Below the pieces are notes generated by a model, which saw nothing but the letters and a program-made list of their open reading frames with translations, had not been told where the DNA came from and did not search any database. Shown in pieces: positions 23,928-32,549 of a stretch of DNA of 64,000 nt (the stretch's first letter is position 1; every line of letters starts with the position of its first letter). The position numbers and the translations under genes were made by a program. The stretch lies in NCBI RefSeq assembly GCF_021172045.1, contig NZ_CP087164.1, forward strand, positions 4,340,001 through 4,404,000, written 5' to 3'. Source of the DNA: Capillimicrobium parvum (GTDB lineage Bacteria; Actinomycetota; Thermoleophilia; Solirubrobacterales; Solirubrobacteraceae).

Positions 23928-26750
23928 ATGTCCGTCCGTGCCGACCAGGTCGGATCTCTCCTCGACCGCGAGGGCGAGATCGAGCAGATCGCGCAGCTGC
24001 TCGCCGCGGGATCCGGCGGCGGCTACGCGTACGTCGAAGGCCACGCCGGGATCGGCAAGACGAGGCTGCTGCGGGCGGCGCGGAGCCACGCCGCGACGCA
24101 GGGCCTCCGGGTGCTCAGCGCGCGCGGCGACGAGCTCGAGAGCGCCTTCAGCTACGGGGTCGCCCGCCAGCTGTACGAATCGGCGCTGACGGCCGCCGGC
24201 GCGGAGGACCGGCGGGCGCTGCTGGACGGACCGGCAGCCCATGCGGCACCCGCGGTCGGGCTGACGGGTCTGCCGCACGAGCCGATCAGCCCGGATTCGG
24301 CCTTCCCCGTCGTCCACGGGCTGTACTGGCTGACCGTCAACCTCGCGGCGCGCGATCCGCTCATGCTGCTGATCGACGACGCGCACTGGGCCGATGCGCC
24401 GTCCCTGCGCTTCATCGACTACCTCGTCGGCCGGCTCGAGGACACCCCCGTCACCGTCGTGCTCGCCGCGCGCCCCACCGAGCGGGGCGCGCCGGCCCGC
24501 CTGCTCGACCGGCTGCGCGACCATCACCGCCCACAGCTCCTGCGCCCACGCCCCCTGAGCGAGACCGCCACGTGCGCGTTGCTCGAGGAGCGCTTCGACG
24601 CGGTGCCCGATGCCGCGTTCGCCGCCGCCTGCCATCGCGCGAGCGCCGGCAACCCGTTCCTGCTGCACGAGCTCGCCGACGCGCTGCTCGCCGACCGCAT
24701 CGAGCCCACCGAGCCGGCCGCGGCGCTCGTCGCCGACCTCGGGCCCGACACCGTGGCCCACTCCCTGTTCCTGCGGCTCACGCGCCTTCCACCCGAGGCC
24801 GGCGAGGTCGTCGACGCCCTCGCGGTGTTCGGCAACGCCGCCGAGGTCCGTCACATCGGTGCGGTGACCGGTCTCAGCCCCGAGGCGGTCTCCGAGCTCG
24901 CCGACCAGCTCGCGGACGCGAACGTCCTGACCGCCGAACGCCCCCTGCGGTTCGTCCATCCGATCGTCCGCGAGGCGATCTACAACGAGCAGCGGCCGGC
25001 CGGGCGCGCGCGGCTGCATGCCCTCGCGGCCGAGTCCCTCCTGGCCGATGGCCATCCCGCCGCCCTGGTCGCGCCGCACGTGCTGATGACGGAGGCCGCC
25101 GCAAATCCCGCCACGGTCGCGGTGCTGCGCGAGGCCGCCGCCGCCGCGATGGGCCAGGGCGCCCCGGACGAGGCCCGCGACTACCTGCGCCGGGCGCTGC
25201 GCGAGCCGCCCGCCGACGGTGCGCGCGCCGGCGTCCTGGCCGAGCTGGGCACCGCCGAGATGCTCGGCGACGCCGGCCTGGCCGAGGCCGGCGCGCACAT
25301 CGAAGCCGCGATCGAGCTGACCGCGGATCCCGAGCTGCGTGCCCAGCGCGCGCACATCGCCGCCCGGGCGCGTCTGTTCCGCGGCGATCTGCCGGGTGCC
25401 GTCCGGCTGCTCGACGAGGTCCGCTCCACGGTCGGGCCCGACGCCGCCCTGTCGCTCACCGCCCACCAGGCGGCGCTCGGCCTGCTGGCGCCGCCGTGCG
25501 CCGACGACGCCATCGCCCGGCTCGAGGCCTTCACCGGCGTGGCCGGCGACACGCCCGCGCAGCTGATGGCCCTCGCCGAGCTGGCGGGATCGCGCTGGCT
25601 GGACGGCCGGATCGGCGAGGCCGCCGGCTTCGCGGAGCGGGCGATCGCCGGCGGGCGGCTGCTCGCCGCCGAGGGACCGTCCTCGACCGCGCTCAACCAC
25701 GCGCTGCGCGTCCTCATCGACGCGGACCGCTACGACCTCGCGCTCCCCGCGCTCGAGCCCGCCATCGCCGCCGCCCGCGCGCAGGGCTCCGTGCTCAGCC
25801 TGTCGAACCTGCTGTGCCTGCGCGCGGTCGCGGCGTGCCGCCGCGGCGACGTCCTGGCGGCCGAGGACGAGTGCCGCAACATGCTCGAGGCGGTCGATCA
25901 TGCCGACCTCCCCATCGTCCTGCCGGCCCACTACGCCTACCTCGCGCTCGTGCTCGTGGAGCGCGGCGACCTCGGCTCCGCGGAGGCGGCGATCATGACC
26001 AGCGGCTGCGGGCCGGACCTCCCCGCGATGACGTACATGGGCATCGTCTGGCTCGCCCGCGCGCGGCTGCGCCTCGCGCAGGACCGGCCCGGCGAGGCGT
26101 GGGCCGACCTCGCCGAGCTGCGCCGGCGCGACGAGCAGACCGGCGTCCGGCACCTCAGCATCCAGTGGCACGACACCGCGGCCCGCGCCGCGCTCGCCCT
26201 CGGCGACGCGGACGGGGCGCTCGATGTGGCGGACGAGCAGCTCGAACGCGCACAGCGCTGGAACACGCCGTCGGCGCTCGGAGTGGCGCTCGCGACGAAG
26301 GGCCTGGCCGCCGGGGGTGCGCCGGGGGCGGCCCTGGTCGAGGAGGGGATCGCACTGCTGGCCCGCAGCCCGGCCCGCCTCGACCACGCGCGGGCGCACG
26401 TCGACCACGGCATCATGCTCGCGCGCGCGGGCCGGCGCACCGCCGCCCGCGAGGCGCTGCAGGCGGGCCTCGACGGCGCCCGCCGCTGCGGCGCGGCGGC
26501 CCTGGTCCATAGCGCCCACGACGAGCTCACGGTCATGGGCGCCCGGCCGCGCAAGCTGCACTTCAGCGGCGCGGAGGCGCTGACCGCGTCGGAGCGCCGC
26601 GTGGCGCAGATGGCGGCCGCCGGGCGCTCGAACCGCGAGATCGCGGCCGCGCTGTTCGTCACGGTCCGGACGGTCGAGAACCACCTCGCGCACGCCTACC
26701 GCAAGCTCGGGATCGGGTCGCGCCGCGAGCTGCCGTCAGCCCTCGGCTGA
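23928..26750 (+). CDS. Large LuxR-family ATPase regulator (AAA + TPR-like + LuxR HTH)
   Basis: 940 residues. N-terminal ATPase with P-loop VEGHAGIGKTRLLRAARS (about 37-54) and Walker B LMLLIDDAHWADAPS; a helical lid; a long helical repeat region (about 380-860); and a C-terminal LuxR domain: LTASERRVAQMAAAGRSNRE, then LFVTVRTVENHLAHAYRKL. This is the usual large LuxR regulator of actinobacteria, often controlling nearby secondary functions. Ligand and target are unknown; the upstream hydrolase or downstream small gene are candidates. Its 3' end overlaps the converging 64-codon gene by 15 bases. Confidence 0.88.
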   Translation: MSVRADQVGSLLDREGEIEQIAQLLAAGSGGGYAYVEGHAGIGKTRLLRAARSHAATQGLRVLSARGDELESAFSYGVARQLYESALTAAGAEDRRALLDGPAAHAAPAVGLTGLPHEPISPDSAFPVVHGLYWLTVNLAARDPLMLLIDDAHWADAPSLRFIDYLVGRLEDTPVTVVLAARPTERGAPARLLDRLRDHHRPQLLRPRPLSETATCALLEERFDAVPDAAFAAACHRASAGNPFLLHELADALLADRIEPTEPAAALVADLGPDTVAHSLFLRLTRLPPEAGEVVDALAVFGNAAEVRHIGAVTGLSPEAVSELADQLADANVLTAERPLRFVHPIVREAIYNEQRPAGRARLHALAAESLLADGHPAALVAPHVLMTEAAANPATVAVLREAAAAAMGQGAPDEARDYLRRALREPPADGARAGVLAELGTAEMLGDAGLAEAGAHIEAAIELTADPELRAQRAHIAARARLFRGDLPGAVRLLDEVRSTVGPDAALSLTAHQAALGLLAPPCADDAIARLEAFTGVAGDTPAQLMALAELAGSRWLDGRIGEAAGFAERAIAGGRLLAAEGPSSTALNHALRVLIDADRYDLALPALEPAIAAARAQGSVLSLSNLLCLRAVAACRRGDVLAAEDECRNMLEAVDHADLPIVLPAHYAYLALVLVERGDLGSAEAAIMTSGCGPDLPAMTYMGIVWLARARLRLAQDRPGEAWADLAELRRRDEQTGVRHLSIQWHDTAARAALALGDADGALDVADEQLERAQRWNTPSALGVALATKGLAAGGAPGAALVEEGIALLARSPARLDHARAHVDHGIMLARAGRRTAAREALQAGLDGARRCGAAALVHSAHDELTVMGARPRKLHFSGAEALTASERRVAQMAAAGRSNREIAAALFVTVRTVENHLAHAYRKLGIGSRRELPSALG

Positions 26751-26930
26751 CCGCCCGTCGTCGGGGCGCCGGCTGAGCGTTCGCTCGAGCGCCCGCGCCA
26801 TCCCCAGCCAGCCGACGAACGGCTCCGGCATCTCGTCCCCCTCGCAGACGCGCCCGCGGATCGGGTCCGCGTCGGGGTCGACCTCGAGCGTCAGCCGTCG
26901 CGGGTAGTCGCGCAACATCGTCTGCAGCAT
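26736..26930 (-). CDS. Small conserved-type acidic protein (64 aa)
   Basis: 64 residues from ATG 26930: MLQTMLRDYPRRLTLEVDPD, then PIRGRVCEGDEMPEPFVGWL. The pattern LEVDPDADPIRGRV and PFxGWL is one I associate with short uncharacterised actinobacterial proteins found near LuxR ATPase regulators; this is memory, not a search. No membrane segment. Palindrome copy C lies 23 bases upstream of the ATG and the gene diverges from the secreted repeat protein. Function unknown. Confidence 0.6.
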   Translation of the reverse strand: MLQTMLRDYPRRLTLEVDPDADPIRGRVCEGDEMPEPFVGWLGMARALERTLSRRPDDGRSAEG

Positions 26931-26952
26931 CGCTGGTGGCGCCGCCCGCGTC

Positions 26953-26971
26953 GTGAGTGGCGACCACTCAT
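26953..26971. repeat. 19-bp palindrome family 2, copy C
   Basis: Read on the minus strand: ATGAGTGG-TCG-CCACTCAC, preceded by CGAAAG as in copies A and B. It sits in the divergent gap between the 64-aa gene (start 26930) and the secreted repeat protein (start 27147). About 175 bases between it and 27147 hold no recognisable gene. Confidence 0.7.
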
Positions 26972-27146
26972 CTTTCGAGTGGCGCTCCGAACCGCGCCCG
27001 CAGGGCGCCGACGCGCCGGATCCGGGTCTGCTTGCCGTCGGCTTGCCGGCGGCGCCCCACGCGCCCGTCAAGTCCCCGGCAAGCACCGTGCGCGACGGTT
27101 GCCGCCGATGGCATCCCGTCTCTCCTCATTCGAAAGGACGCGCACC

Positions 27147-29675
27147 ATGTCCGTTCCGACGATGGCGAAGGTGGCCGTGGCGGGGCTCCTGGGGGCGCTC
27201 GCCCTGGCCGGCACCGCGCAGGCCGATTCGATCTCGTTCATGCGCGGCGGCGACGTCTGGGTCTCCTCGCCGGACGGCACCCGCCAGGTGCAGCTCACCC
27301 ACGACGGCGGCTACAGCTACCAGTCGCAGGCCGACAACGGCGACATCATCGCGCTGCGCGGCCGGCGCCTGCGGCTCATCGGCCGCGACGGGGCCATCAA
27401 GGCCGACTTCAGCACCCCCGTCTCGGGCGAGCGGACCGACAACACCTCCTCCTACTTCCTCGGGCCGTTCAAGCCGGAGATCTCGCCCGACGGCACCAAG
27501 GTCGCCTACGAGTACCGCTACTTCGAGATCACCAACCACCCGGGCTGCGTCCCCGAGGGCACGCCGAACTGCCAGGACGTGCGCCAGTCCACCGGCATCG
27601 GCTACACGTACTCCGACCGGATGACCGGCTGGGACGAGCCGGGGCTCGGCCGCCAGTCCGGCTGGACCGACCCGTCGTGGATCGGCAACAACACCGTGCT
27701 GATCTCCGACAAGAGCGTGCAGCTCAACCTCGACGCGATGATCGACCACCCGGGCGACGGCAACCAGACGCTCCAGGGCTGGTTCCTCGACGAGAACGCC
27801 TGGTACGTCCGCGACGGCGAGGTCGCGCGCTCCGGCGACAAGGTCGCGTTCGTCACGACGCGTCCGAAGGGCCCGAACGAGGACCTCGACATCGACGACC
27901 AGGTCACGCTCTACAAAATGAACGGCCCGGCGCCGGCGCTGCCGACCCCGTGCTACTCGTACGGCAACCCCGCCGGCGCGTACGACAGCCCGAGCTTCTC
28001 GCCGACCGGCGCGAAGATCGCGTTCGAGGACACGGGCGACCAGACCACGCCGCACCGCATCCTGGCCGGCAACGTGCCGAACATGACCAACGGCTGCTCG
28101 CTGCCGTCCGCGGGCGCGTCGCAGATCCTCAACGACGCCCGCCAGCCCGACTGGGGCCCGGCGAACGTGCCGGACCCGCCCCACGTCGACCAGCCGGTCG
28201 TGACGACGGGCGCCGCGAGCGCGATCAGCGCCACGGGCGCCAAGGTCGACGGCACGGTCGACCCGGAGGGCGCGCTGACGGCGTACCGCTTCGAGTACGG
28301 CAAGACGACCGCCTACGGCTCCACCACGGCCGACCAGGATGCCGGCTCCGGCCAGGACCCGGTCGGCGCCTCGGCGAGCCTGTCCGGACTGTCGCCCAGC
28401 ACGGTCTATCACTACCGCCTGGTGGCGACGAACGCCGCCGGGACGAGCCGCGGCCCGGACAAGACGTTCACGACGGCGCGCGCCGTCAAGCCGGACGCCG
28501 CGACCGCGGGCGCCATCGACGTCACGGCGAGCGCGGCCACGATCAAGGGCACGATCAACCCGAAGGGCTCCCCCACCACGTGGCGGTTCCAGTACGGGCT
28601 GACCGATGCCTACGGCACCGCGACCCCGTCCCAGGACGGCGGCGCGGGCACCGCGAACGTCGCCGTGACGGCGGCCCTGGCCAAGCTCAAGCCGGGCACG
28701 CCGTACCACTACCGCGTCATCGCGATCAACCCGCGGGGCACGGCGGTCGGCATCGACAGGACGTTCACCACGTCGCCGGCGGTCGCGCCCGTCGTGACGA
28801 CCGGGGCGGCGAGCGACATCACCCGGACGGGCGCGCGCCTGACCGGCACGGTCAACCCGAAGGGCCTGGCCACGACGTACACGTTCGAGTACGGCCCGAC
28901 CACGGCGTACGGCACGAAGGCGACCGCCCAGAGCGCCGGGACGGGCGCCACCGCGGTCGCCGCGTCGGCGGACCTGTCGAACCTGACGGCCGGGACCGTC
29001 TACCACTACCGGATCAGCGCGACCAACAGCGCGGGGACGTCGGTCGGCATCGACCGGACGTTCACGACCTCGCCCCCGCCGGCCGCACCGGCCGCGGTGA
29101 CGGGGAGCGCCGCCTACGTCTCGCAGACGTACGCCCAGCTGAACGGCACGGTCAACCCGCAGGGCACGCCGACCACGTACCTGTACGAGTACGGCACGAC
29201 GACCGCGCTCGGCTCGAAGACCGACGAGAAGGACGCCGGATCGGGCACGACCGCGATCAACCGGGTGGCGGAGCTCAACGCGCTGACGCCCAACACGACC
29301 TACTACTACCGGCTCGTGGCGAAGAGCAGCGCGGGCACCACGGTGGGCGCGACGAAGTCGCTGAAGACACTCGACACCACCGGCCCTCTGGCGACCACCG
29401 GCGCGGCGAGCGCGATCACCCGCAGCTCGGCCACGCTGGCCGGGACGATCAACCCGCGGGGCGAGCTCACGAGCTACCGGTTCGAGTACGGCCTGACGAC
29501 GACCTACGGGCAGGTCACGCCGGACGGGTTCCTCTTCGGGGGGACGACGAAGGTCACCGTGTCGGACGCGCTGACCGGCCTGCAGCCGGGCAGGACGTAC
29601 CACTACCGGCTGGTCGCCGAGGGCGAGTCGAGCACCTCGACCGGCGCCGACATGACGTTCACCACCCCCGCCTGA
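27147..29675 (+). CDS. Secreted beta-propeller protein with five FN3-like repeats
   Basis: 842 residues from ATG 27147 (AAAGGA nine bases upstream). Signal peptide MSVPTMAKVAVAGLLGALAL followed by AGTAQA. Residues about 27-340 resemble a TolB/WD40-like propeller (DVWVSSPDGTRQVQLTHDGG, KPEISPDGTKVAYEYRY, PSFSPTGAKIAFEDTG). From about 348 five tandem repeats of roughly 92 residues follow, each with the pattern GTVNPxGxxTTYxFEYG, then YHYRxxAxNxxGT, then TFTT. These are FN3-like and common in Solirubrobacterales surface proteins. No wall-sorting motif or C-terminal membrane helix is seen, so it may be released. A strong hairpin terminator follows. Confidence 0.82.
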   Translation: MSVPTMAKVAVAGLLGALALAGTAQADSISFMRGGDVWVSSPDGTRQVQLTHDGGYSYQSQADNGDIIALRGRRLRLIGRDGAIKADFSTPVSGERTDNTSSYFLGPFKPEISPDGTKVAYEYRYFEITNHPGCVPEGTPNCQDVRQSTGIGYTYSDRMTGWDEPGLGRQSGWTDPSWIGNNTVLISDKSVQLNLDAMIDHPGDGNQTLQGWFLDENAWYVRDGEVARSGDKVAFVTTRPKGPNEDLDIDDQVTLYKMNGPAPALPTPCYSYGNPAGAYDSPSFSPTGAKIAFEDTGDQTTPHRILAGNVPNMTNGCSLPSAGASQILNDARQPDWGPANVPDPPHVDQPVVTTGAASAISATGAKVDGTVDPEGALTAYRFEYGKTTAYGSTTADQDAGSGQDPVGASASLSGLSPSTVYHYRLVATNAAGTSRGPDKTFTTARAVKPDAATAGAIDVTASAATIKGTINPKGSPTTWRFQYGLTDAYGTATPSQDGGAGTANVAVTAALAKLKPGTPYHYRVIAINPRGTAVGIDRTFTTSPAVAPVVTTGAASDITRTGARLTGTVNPKGLATTYTFEYGPTTAYGTKATAQSAGTGATAVAASADLSNLTAGTVYHYRISATNSAGTSVGIDRTFTTSPPPAAPAAVTGSAAYVSQTYAQLNGTVNPQGTPTTYLYEYGTTTALGSKTDEKDAGSGTTAINRVAELNALTPNTTYYYRLVAKSSAGTTVGATKSLKTLDTTGPLATTGAASAITRSSATLAGTINPRGELTSYRFEYGLTTTYGQVTPDGFLFGGTTKVTVSDALTGLQPGRTYHYRLVAEGESSTSTGADMTFTTPA
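28190..29672 (+). repeat. Five in-frame FN3-like repeats (about 276 bp each)
   Basis: Repeat units begin near PVVTTGAASAI, PDAATAGAIDV, PVVTTGAASDI, AAVTGSAAYV and PLATTGAASAI. Each has the GTVNPxG and EYG motifs; units 1 and 3 are most alike. They encode stalk-like domains of the secreted protein rather than a DNA element. Confidence 0.75.
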
Positions 29676-29700
29676 GTCCCGCGGCACCCCAGCAGGCCAC

Positions 29701-29733
29701 GCGAAGCCCCCGGCCCACCGCCGGGGGCTTCGC
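29701..29733 (+). terminator. Strong intrinsic-type hairpin after the repeat protein gene
   Basis: GCGAAGCCCCCGGC-CCACC-GCCGGGGGCTTCGC: 14 perfectly paired bases with a five-base loop, 25 bases after the stop. No U-tract follows. It also separates this transcript from the transporter gene starting at 29769. Confidence 0.8.
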
Positions 29734-29768
29734 CGCGTCCGCGTCCGCGTCCCGGTTGAATACCGCTC

Positions 29769-30713
29769 GTGGACCACGAGATCGCGATCGGGCTGGTCAT
29801 CGCGATCGCGTCGGCGATCACGCTGAACTGGGCCTACGTGCAGGAGCACGACGCGGCGTCGGGCATGCCGCCGCTCTCGCTGCGCCATCCGGTGCGCAGC
29901 GTCAGCCTGCTGTTCAGCAGCCGCGCGTGGCTGAAGGGCCTGGCCGGCGAGGTCACCGGCTTCGCGCTGTACGTCGTCGCCCTGGCGCTCGCGCCGCTGT
30001 CGCTCGTGCAGTCGATGTCGGCGGGCGGCATCGCCGTGCTCGCGTACTTCTCGGCCCGCAGCCAGGGCCGCTCGACCACCACCCGCGAGCAGGTGGGCGT
30101 CGGCGTCTCGCTGCTGGGCCTCGTCGCCCTCGGCGTGTCGCTGGCCGCCTCGACAGGCGACGAGTCGCACGGCACGTTCGCGGCCGTGGGCGCGTGGCTG
30201 GCGATCAGCGCCACGGTGGCGCTCCTCTCCGTGCTCGCCTCGTCGCGCATCGGCAAGGGCGTCGGGTACGCGATGGCGGCGGGCATCCTGCTCGCCTCGG
30301 GCGACATCTCGGTGAAGACCGCGTTCGAGGGCGGCTGGCACTACGTCTTCCTGGCGACCGCCGCGCTCGGCTACAGCGTCGGGACGATCCTCCTGCAGAT
30401 CGCCTACCAGCACACCCGAGCGCTGACCGCGGCCGGCATCGCGACGCTGCTGACGAACGCGCTGCCGATCGCCGCCGCCACGACGATCCTCGGCGAGGAC
30501 ATCCCGTCCGGCCCCCTCGGCGCGGTGCGGGTGCTCTCGTTCGTCGCCGTCATCGGCGGCGCGGTCCTGCTGGCGCGCGGCACGCCGGAGGCCGCCTCGC
30601 CGGCGCGCGCGGTCACGGTGTCGGGCGATCCGCCGCCGGGCGGGGCCACGGCCGGCCCGCCCGTCGCCGCGGCCCGCGACGCGCCGCCCGGAGAGGCGCC
30701 CGCCGGCAGCTGA
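29769..30713 (+). CDS. DMT/EamA-like multi-pass membrane transporter
   Basis: 314 residues from GTG 29769. About nine hydrophobic segments, beginning EIAIGLVIAIASAITLNWAY and including GFALYVVALALAPLSLVQSM and GTFAAVGAWLAISATVALLS. The two-half organisation and LAPLSLVQSMSAGGIAVLAY resemble drug/metabolite transporter-type proteins; the YVQEHDAA motif after helix 1 recalls relatives of unknown substrate. The last 45 residues are a Pro/Ala/Gly-rich cytoplasmic tail. Its stop directly abuts the converging zinc-ribbon gene. Substrate unknown. Confidence 0.7.
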   Translation: MDHEIAIGLVIAIASAITLNWAYVQEHDAASGMPPLSLRHPVRSVSLLFSSRAWLKGLAGEVTGFALYVVALALAPLSLVQSMSAGGIAVLAYFSARSQGRSTTTREQVGVGVSLLGLVALGVSLAASTGDESHGTFAAVGAWLAISATVALLSVLASSRIGKGVGYAMAAGILLASGDISVKTAFEGGWHYVFLATAALGYSVGTILLQIAYQHTRALTAAGIATLLTNALPIAAATTILGEDIPSGPLGAVRVLSFVAVIGGAVLLARGTPEAASPARAVTVSGDPPPGGATAGPPVAAARDAPPGEAPAGS

Positions 30714-30947
30714 TCAGGCCGGCTGGTCGGTGTCCTCGGTCCGCCGGGCGCGTACCGTCAGCCAGCTGTTCAGCCAGCCGTACTCGGTGAGCTCCTCCAC
30801 GCAGGCGTTGCAGGCGCGCACGACGACCCCGTGCACGTCGAAGCGCTGGTCGGCGGTGTCGAGCCCGCAGCGCTCGCAGGGAACGTCGTCATCCGGTGGA
30901 CCTTGGTGCATGGCGTGTCCGTACCCGTCCGAGGCGGCGTCTGTCAC
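30714..30947 (-). CDS. Small zinc-ribbon protein downstream of the Ser/Thr kinase
   Basis: 77 residues from GTG 30947, which overlaps the kinase stop as GTGA; ATG 30911 would give 65. The core PCERCGLDTADQRFDVHGVV followed by RACNACVEEL contains two CxxC knuckles, a likely zinc ribbon, then a short helix EYGWLNSWLTVRARR. It could bind the kinase, nucleic acid or another protein; nothing in sequence decides. Co-translation with the kinase suggests a shared pathway. Confidence 0.6.
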   Translation of the reverse strand: MTDAASDGYGHAMHQGPPDDDVPCERCGLDTADQRFDVHGVVVRACNACVEELTEYGWLNSWLTVRARRTEDTDQPA

Positions 30948-32239
30948 GCCGGCTGCTCGTCGGCGAGCGGGGGAGGCGCGCCGGTGGCCGCGGTGCCCGG
31001 CGCCCGCTCGTCGAGCGCAGCGAGCGCCAGCACGGCAAGATGCTCCGCCCGCGCCGCGTCGGCCGCGTCGAACGGGCGGCCGTCGCGGCGGTCGAGGATG
31101 CCGAGCACGCCGAGGATGCGCGGTCCCGCGCGCAGCGGCACGGCGATCATCGTGTGCGGCACGTAGCCCGTCCCCTCGGCCACCGCCGCGGCGAACTGCG
31201 GGTGCGAGCGGCACTCGGCGATCGCCACCGGCGCCCCGCTCAGCGCGACGGCCCCGGCGATGCCCTCCCCCGGCGCGAGGCGCACGCCGACGATGCGCTC
31301 CGCCCCGGCGCCCCAGGCCGCCTCGTAGCGCAGCGCGCGGGTCGTCTCGTCGACGAGCGCGATCGACGCGGCCGCGGCGTCGAAGACGCCGGCCGTCGCC
31401 TTGACGAGCTCCTCGAGCAGCGAGCGCGGCCGGCTGGATGCCGCCGCGCTGAGGGCGAGCGGCGCTCCTCCCCCGCTCCGGAACGGCGCGTCGATCGAGC
31501 GGGCGAACGCCGCGGCGGTCTGCACCCGCCGGGCCGGGTCGAGCTCGAGCCCGGCGCGCAGCGCCGTGGCCAGCCCCGCGGGGAGCCCGTCGACGAGGTC
31601 GTCGGGCTGCGTGCCGTACACCGGCGCGGCGCCGGTGATCAGCGTCCACATCGTCGCCGCGGCGCCGAAGACGTCGCTGCGCGGCGAGGGCGCGGCGCCG
31701 GCGAGGACCTCGGGCGCGACGTAGCGGGGCGTGCCGATGCCCGCGGTCGCGGTGCCGGCGCGGTCGAGGTCCCGGGCAATGCCGAAGTCCACGAGCACCG
31801 CGCCGTCCTCGCCGAGCACGACGTTCGGCGGCTTGACGTCGCGGTGCACGAGGTGCTCGTCGTGCACGTACTGCAGCGCCTCGCACACCTGCCCCATCCA
31901 CGCCACCACGTCGTCGAGGGCCAGCCCGGGCCGGCCCTCCTCGTGCAGGACGTCGGCGAGTGTCGGCCCGTCGAGGAGCTCCATGACGAGGTAGCGGTCC
32001 GCGCCCGCGGAGAACGACTCGAGCACCCGCACGACCCGCGGGTGGCTGAGCCGCTCGAGCAGCTGGGCCTCGATCTCGAAGCGCGCGCGATGGCGCGGGT
32101 CCAGCAGGCGCTTGAGCGCGACCTCGCGGCCCGTGCGCTCGTCGCGGGCCCGGTACACCGCGCCCATGGCGCCGCTGGAGATCTCGTCGAGGATCTCGTA
32201 GGACGAGCCCACCGGCCGTGGGAGCCATCGATCCGCCAC
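30944..32239 (-). CDS. Serine/threonine protein kinase with C-terminal GAF-like domain
   Basis: 431 residues from GTG 32239. Kinase domain about 13-255: glycine loop ISSGAMGAVYRA, lysine in REVALKRLL, catalytic loop HRDVKPPNVVLGEDG, and VDFGIARD. The activation segment has GTPRYVAPEVLAG. After an Arg/Ala linker, about 285-410 resemble a GAF domain (ASIALVDETTRALRYEAAWG, AVPLRAGPRILGVLGILDRR). No transmembrane helix is present, unlike PknB-type kinases, so this is a soluble kinase that may sense a small molecule through GAF. Coupled to the zinc-ribbon gene. Targets unknown. Confidence 0.87.
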   Translation of the reverse strand: MADRWLPRPVGSSYEILDEISSGAMGAVYRARDERTGREVALKRLLDPRHRARFEIEAQLLERLSHPRVVRVLESFSAGADRYLVMELLDGPTLADVLHEEGRPGLALDDVVAWMGQVCEALQYVHDEHLVHRDVKPPNVVLGEDGAVLVDFGIARDLDRAGTATAGIGTPRYVAPEVLAGAAPSPRSDVFGAAATMWTLITGAAPVYGTQPDDLVDGLPAGLATALRAGLELDPARRVQTAAAFARSIDAPFRSGGGAPLALSAAASSRPRSLLEELVKATAGVFDAAAASIALVDETTRALRYEAAWGAGAERIVGVRLAPGEGIAGAVALSGAPVAIAECRSHPQFAAAVAEGTGYVPHTMIAVPLRAGPRILGVLGILDRRDGRPFDAADAARAEHLAVLALAALDERAPGTAATGAPPPLADEQPA

Positions 32240-32335
32240 GGTGTTGCGACCCTACCGCCGCGGCCGCGGCCGCAGGCATCAGCGCTCCACGAGCTTCGCC
32301 CGGTCGACCGCGCCGAGCGGCTCCGCCCGGTCCAG

Positions 32336-32403
32336 CACCTCGCGGCAGGAGTCCGCGGAGGCCCTGGGGCACCTCGCGGCAGTAGTCCGCGGAGGCCCGG
32401 GTG
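32336..32403. repeat. 34-bp tandem direct repeat (two units)
   Basis: Two adjacent 34-base units start at 32336 and 32370, each beginning CACCTCGCGGCAG, then (G or T)AGTCCGCGGAGGCCC. They differ at one internal base and in the last few. Since 34 is not a multiple of three, the duplication would shift any frame through it. It lies at the upstream edge of a gene remnant in the 300-base gap between the kinase (32239) and the secreted protein (32536). Confidence 0.8.
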
Positions 32404-32404
32404 C

Positions 32405-32549
32405 ACCCTCCGCCGTCGACGTGCGCTTCGAGCTCCCGCTGCCCCTGCCCTCGCGCGTGACGTTCGCAGCCGCCCGCGACGGGCGGTTCGCGGTGCGGGC
32501 GGCCCGCGACGGCCGCCCCCACCTCGCGGGCTTCCTTACGAGCCCCTGA
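32405..32549 (+). pseudogene. 3' remnant of a gene, possibly a MaoC-like dehydratase
   Basis: The plus-strand frame reads VDVRFELPLPLPSRVTFAAA, then RDGRFAVRAARDGRPHLAGF, then LTSP and a stop, with nearly all third positions G/C. Phrases like RFxxPLxLPSRVTF and GRPHLAG resemble the C-terminal end of MaoC/hot-dog acyl dehydratases. No upstream part of such a gene is present: the sequence runs into the 34-bp tandem repeat. It is best read as a decayed 3' fragment. The rest of the 32240-32404 gap shows no gene on either strand. Confidence 0.45.

Noticed and set aside
23757-26693. A 978-codon minus-strand frame opposite the LuxR ATPase regulator.
   Set aside because: Low-complexity Arg/Gly/Val product with no motif; the plus strand has P-loop and HTH.
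28190-29672. Possible CRISPR-like or tandem DNA repeat array.
   Set aside because: The periodicity is about 276 bp, in frame and protein-level; units are FN3-like domains, not short repeats with spacers.
27126-30413. A 1095-codon minus-strand frame through the FN3-like repeat protein and the transporter gene.
   Set aside because: Crosses a terminator and two genes on the other strand; composition of shadow translation only.
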